Source of the DNA: Prevotella sp.
GTDB lineage: Bacteria > Bacteroidota > Bacteroidia > Bacteroidales > Bacteroidaceae
Length of the DNA: 8,685 bases
Assembly (NCBI GenBank): GCA_021203915.1
Contig: JAJQAI010000263.1
Coordinates: 1 to 8,685, forward strand
Reading direction: 5' to 3'
Positions within the stretch are counted from its first letter, which is position 1. Each line of letters starts with the position of its first letter. The notes beneath the pieces are model-generated. The model saw only the letters and a list, made by a program, of their open reading frames with translations, was not told the DNA's origin and searched no databases. The translations under genes were made by a program, and so were the position numbers. Shown here piece by piece: positions 6,314 to 8,685 of this stretch.

Positions 6314-7276
6314 TTAGATTGTTGTTTCTAAAAACTTTAGACGTCCACTAACCTTTAGAGTTTTTGTAGTGGCGGGAACAAGCATTGCTTCTCCTGCTTT
6401 AAGAGAGGTTTCATTCCCCTCGTTATCAAGGAAAAGGCCCTCACCATTAATTCCAATAAAGATTATAAAACTATCTAAATAAGAATAATCAAGCGTCATT
6501 GGAGAATCAATATCGTAGACAACAGTGTTAAAATATGGACATCTAATAAGTGAAACGCCTTGATTCATAACCGGCACATAATCCACTCTACAGTCGTCAT
6601 CTAAACCAAAGTCCACGCATTCTTGAGCCTCCTTAATGTGGAGCTCACGGAAAGAATCATTTTCATCCTTGCGCCTAAAGTCGTAAATGCGGTAAGTAAC
6701 ATCAGAGGCTTGTTGTATTTCAGCTAGAAAACACCCCTTACCAATACCGTGGATACAACCAGAAGGGATAAAAAAGCAGTCGTTTTCTTTTACAGCATGC
6801 TGTTTTATTATATTGCAGATAGCTTCACTTTGAGCGACTTCCTTATATTGCTTTAGAGTAATCTTTTCCTTTAGTCCACAAAAAAGTCTAGCCTCCGGTT
6901 CTACATCAATAATATACCACATCTCTGTCTTACCATGACGCATACCATTTCTAATTGCAGTTTCATCATCGGGATGCACTTGGATTGATAAATCATGGCT
7001 AGCATCTATAAATTTAACAAGCAGTGGAAACTCATCACCATACATTCTATAATTCTCTTTTCCAACGAGTTCATGCTGTTTTTCAGATAAAACTTTTGAT
7101 AAAGTTTCACCCTTGTATGGTCCAGAAGATATTATGCTCTCAGAGCCTGCAACGCCAGAAACCTCCCAACTCTCCCCCACACTTTCTTCTTGGGGAGAAA
7201 GGCCCTTAAACCTAACTATTTTGTCTCCTCCCCAAAATTTATGCTTCAGTAGTGGTTCAAACTTTAGTGGTTCCAT
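6314..7276 (-). CDS. manA: Mannose-6-phosphate isomerase, type I (zinc, cupin)
   Basis: Interconverts mannose 6-phosphate and fructose 6-phosphate, feeding mannose into glycolysis or supplying GDP-sugar precursors for capsule and glycans; cytoplasmic. The 320 residues match the short form of the family. The zinc ligands are visible as Q99 and H101 in QVHPDDE, E118 in GKTEMWYI, and H176 in PSGCIHGIGKG. The signature EIQQASDVTYRIYDF (186-200) holds the active-site Arg196. The N-terminal start FEPLLKHKFWGG is typical, so the ATG at 7276 is right; it follows an A-rich stretch. The C-terminal jelly-roll ends in KAGEAMLVPATTK and KFLETTI. The gene starts 19 nt after the trkH stop on the same strand, so cotranscription is likely. 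It converges tail to tail with the DUF4435 gene. No clear terminator is seen after its stop. Confidence 0.95.
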   Translation of the reverse strand: MEPLKFEPLLKHKFWGGDKIVRFKGLSPQEESVGESWEVSGVAGSESIISSGPYKGETLSKVLSEKQHELVGKENYRMYGDEFPLLVKFIDASHDLSIQVHPDDETAIRNGMRHGKTEMWYIIDVEPEARLFCGLKEKITLKQYKEVAQSEAICNIIKQHAVKENDCFFIPSGCIHGIGKGCFLAEIQQASDVTYRIYDFRRKDENDSFRELHIKEAQECVDFGLDDDCRVDYVPVMNQGVSLIRCPYFNTVVYDIDSPMTLDYSYLDSFIIFIGINGEGLFLDNEGNETSLKAGEAMLVPATTKTLKVSGRLKFLETTI

Positions 7277-7295
7277 TTTTTATTTATCAAAAAAA

Positions 7296-8685
7296 TTAAT
7301 TCTCCCTCCAGAATGCAGGAGTGAAAAGTACTAATACGCTAAAGAATTCAAGACGTCCCATAAGCATCAAAAATGAGCATACCCACTTACCTAAGACAGG
7401 TAGCATATCCCATGACATTGATGGACCTATTTCTAAATCCAAAGGTGCTCCAACGTTACTTGCGCAACTTAAGGCAATCATTATAGAATTCGTACTATCA
7501 ATTCCCATGCACGTAAGCATCACGTACGCAAAAAGACATACAAGTAGATATAGAACCAAACACACAAAAAGTGTAATTTGCGCTTGGGTGGCAACGTTAC
7601 TATCCTTAACTCTAACGGGCAGTATAGCTTTAGGGTGTATTATTCGCTTGAACTCGTTTTTTACTATCTTAAAAAGCATAAGAACCCTTACGCTCTTTAA
7701 ACCGCTGGTCGTGCTACCCGAGCAGGCCCCAATAAATGCACATAAACATAAGATTATCCACGTTATATGTGGCCACTGACCCACATCGGTGGTAAATATT
7801 CCCGTGGTAGTAGTAAAGGAAACAACTTCAAAAAGAGCATAACGCAAGGAATCAATAAAATCATAGCTCATATCCTTCATAAGGAAGAACATAATGGCTG
7901 CTGTAGCTATTAGAACAATAGCAACATAAAACCTTACTTCCGAATCTTTGACTAAATTCTTAATTTTCCCCTTTACTAGTGTCATGTACATAAGGGTAAA
8001 GTTTACACCCGAGAGGAACATAAATGCGGTTGCCGTATAATCTATCGCTTCAGAATGGAAATAGCCATCACTTGCATTATGAGTTCCAAAGCCTCCCGTT
8101 GCGGTTATGGTCATTGCATAGTTTAGACAATCAAAAATATCCATGCCTGCGAGATAGAAACCTACGCCACAACCTACAGTAAGCACGAGATATACCACCC
8201 ATATTGCCTTAGCCGATGTACTAAGTCTTGGATGCATTTTAGTTCTCATCGGACCCGTTGCTTCGGCAGAAAACACGCGCACATTTCCGCCCACAAGCGA
8301 AGGAAGAATTGCTATGGTAAAGAATACAATACCAAGACCTCCTATCCATTGCATCATCGTGCGCCAAAAAATTAGACCATGAGGCAGAGCCTCAACATCG
8401 GCAATTACCGATGCTCCTGTCGTGGTAAAACCAGACATGGTCTCAAAAAAAGCGTCCGTATAATTTGTTAGGTAGCCACTAATCAAAAAAGGTAGGGCTC
8501 CAAAAATACTAAATATTATCCATGTTAGAGTTACAAGCAGATAAGCATCACGGCGTCCCATGCTATTTTCTGCATGAAGACCCATACGTCTAAAGCCTAT
8601 AGCCATAAGAATAATTAGAACAAGGCTTACGATAAAAGCTAGAACATCATCCTCGTGATAGTGAAGTGAGATACCCAAGCAGCAC
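7296..8685 (-). CDS. trkH: Trk-type potassium uptake protein TrkH (N-terminus beyond the window)
   Basis: Membrane pore subunit of the Trk potassium uptake system, normally gated by the cytosolic NAD-binding protein TrkA. Counting from the TTG at 8678, 460 residues are visible. All four pore loops carry the filter glycine: SGFTTTGAS (G88), TATGGFG (G195), SFTTTTGIF (G293) and SCASNVGAP (G410). Each is flanked by membrane helices, and the chain ends in the family's hydrophobic hairpin, FTPAFWREN. The TTG is not the likely start. The frame stays open through two more codons to the right edge, and the first helix usually found before the acidic segment HYHEDD is missing, so perhaps 20-30 residues lie outside. 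The manA start is 19 nt downstream. In related genomes trkA often precedes trkH; that cannot be seen here. Confidence 0.95.
   Translation of the reverse strand, partial: CCLGISLHYHEDDVLAFIVSLVLIILMAIGFRRMGLHAENSMGRRDAYLLVTLTWIIFSIFGALPFLISGYLTNYTDAFFETMSGFTTTGASVIADVEALPHGLIFWRTMMQWIGGLGIVFFTIAILPSLVGGNVRVFSAEATGPMRTKMHPRLSTSAKAIWVVYLVLTVGCGVGFYLAGMDIFDCLNYAMTITATGGFGTHNASDGYFHSEAIDYTATAFMFLSGVNFTLMYMTLVKGKIKNLVKDSEVRFYVAIVLIATAAIMFFLMKDMSYDFIDSLRYALFEVVSFTTTTGIFTTDVGQWPHITWIILCLCAFIGACSGSTTSGLKSVRVLMLFKIVKNEFKRIIHPKAILPVRVKDSNVATQAQITLFVCLVLYLLVCLFAYVMLTCMGIDSTNSIMIALSCASNVGAPLDLEIGPSMSWDMLPVLGKWVCSFLMLMGRLEFFSVLVLFTPAFWREN

Noticed and set aside
6345..6372. Inverted repeat CCACTA/TAGTGG as a terminator for the DUF4435 gene
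   Set aside because: It lies inside the manA coding sequence, has a 16-nt loop and no T run after it on either strand.
7321..7779. 152-residue plus-strand frame opposite trkH
   Set aside because: It is the longest antisense frame but has no recognisable domain, while the minus strand encodes TrkH pore loops over the same bases.
8676..8678. TTG as the start codon of trkH
   Set aside because: The frame remains open to the window edge and the expected first membrane helix is absent, so the true start is outside.
1..8685. tRNA or rRNA genes, CRISPR arrays, transposase genes, complete insertion sequences
   Set aside because: Looked for on both strands by eye; no cloverleaf, rRNA-like stretch, regular repeat-spacer pattern or transposase motif was found.

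Overview
The window looks like chromosomal DNA of a Bacteroidales bacterium (Bacteroides, Prevotella or a relative). DnaK is of the 638-residue Bacteroidales type. The starts lack Shine-Dalgarno sequences and sit behind A-rich leaders. Several upstream regions carry the Bacteroidetes promoter pair (TTTG near -33, TAnnTTTG near -7). TGA, TAG and TAA all serve as ordinary stops, so the genetic code is standard.

Layout. (a) 1-749, minus: an AbiF/Abi_2-family HEPN toxin gene that runs off the left edge and is broken by one in-frame TGA at 507-509. (b) 766-854, minus: its leader, a strong hairpin placed right after a Bacteroidetes promoter. This is a good candidate for the structured abiF RNA that accompanies such genes. 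(c) about 900-1179, minus: a stretch that reads like the 5' part of a group II intron (domain I) with no reverse transcriptase, probably a truncated remnant, lying just past the dnaK terminator. (d) 1240-3156, minus: dnaK, with promoter and a possible operator upstream. (e) 3333-4253, minus: an EamA-type ten-helix transporter. (f) 4444-6298, plus: two genes, a compact ABC/AAA_21-type ATPase and a DUF4435 TOPRIM-like protein, behind one promoter and a structured leader. (g) 6314-7276 and 7296 to the right edge, minus: manA (mannose-6-phosphate isomerase) and trkH (potassium uptake subunit, start outside the window), 19 nt apart and probably one operon.

How they fit together. dnaK, the transporter, manA and trkH are ordinary housekeeping genes. 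Two insertions look like anti-phage or conflict modules. The ATPase + DUF4435 pair has the same domain logic as PARIS (AriA ATPase with AriB DUF4435 TOPRIM nuclease), but with a much smaller ATPase. The abiF locus pairs a HEPN ribonuclease toxin with a candidate RNA partner, and its toxin frame appears freshly disabled. All functional statements rest on reading motifs by eye; no database search was run.
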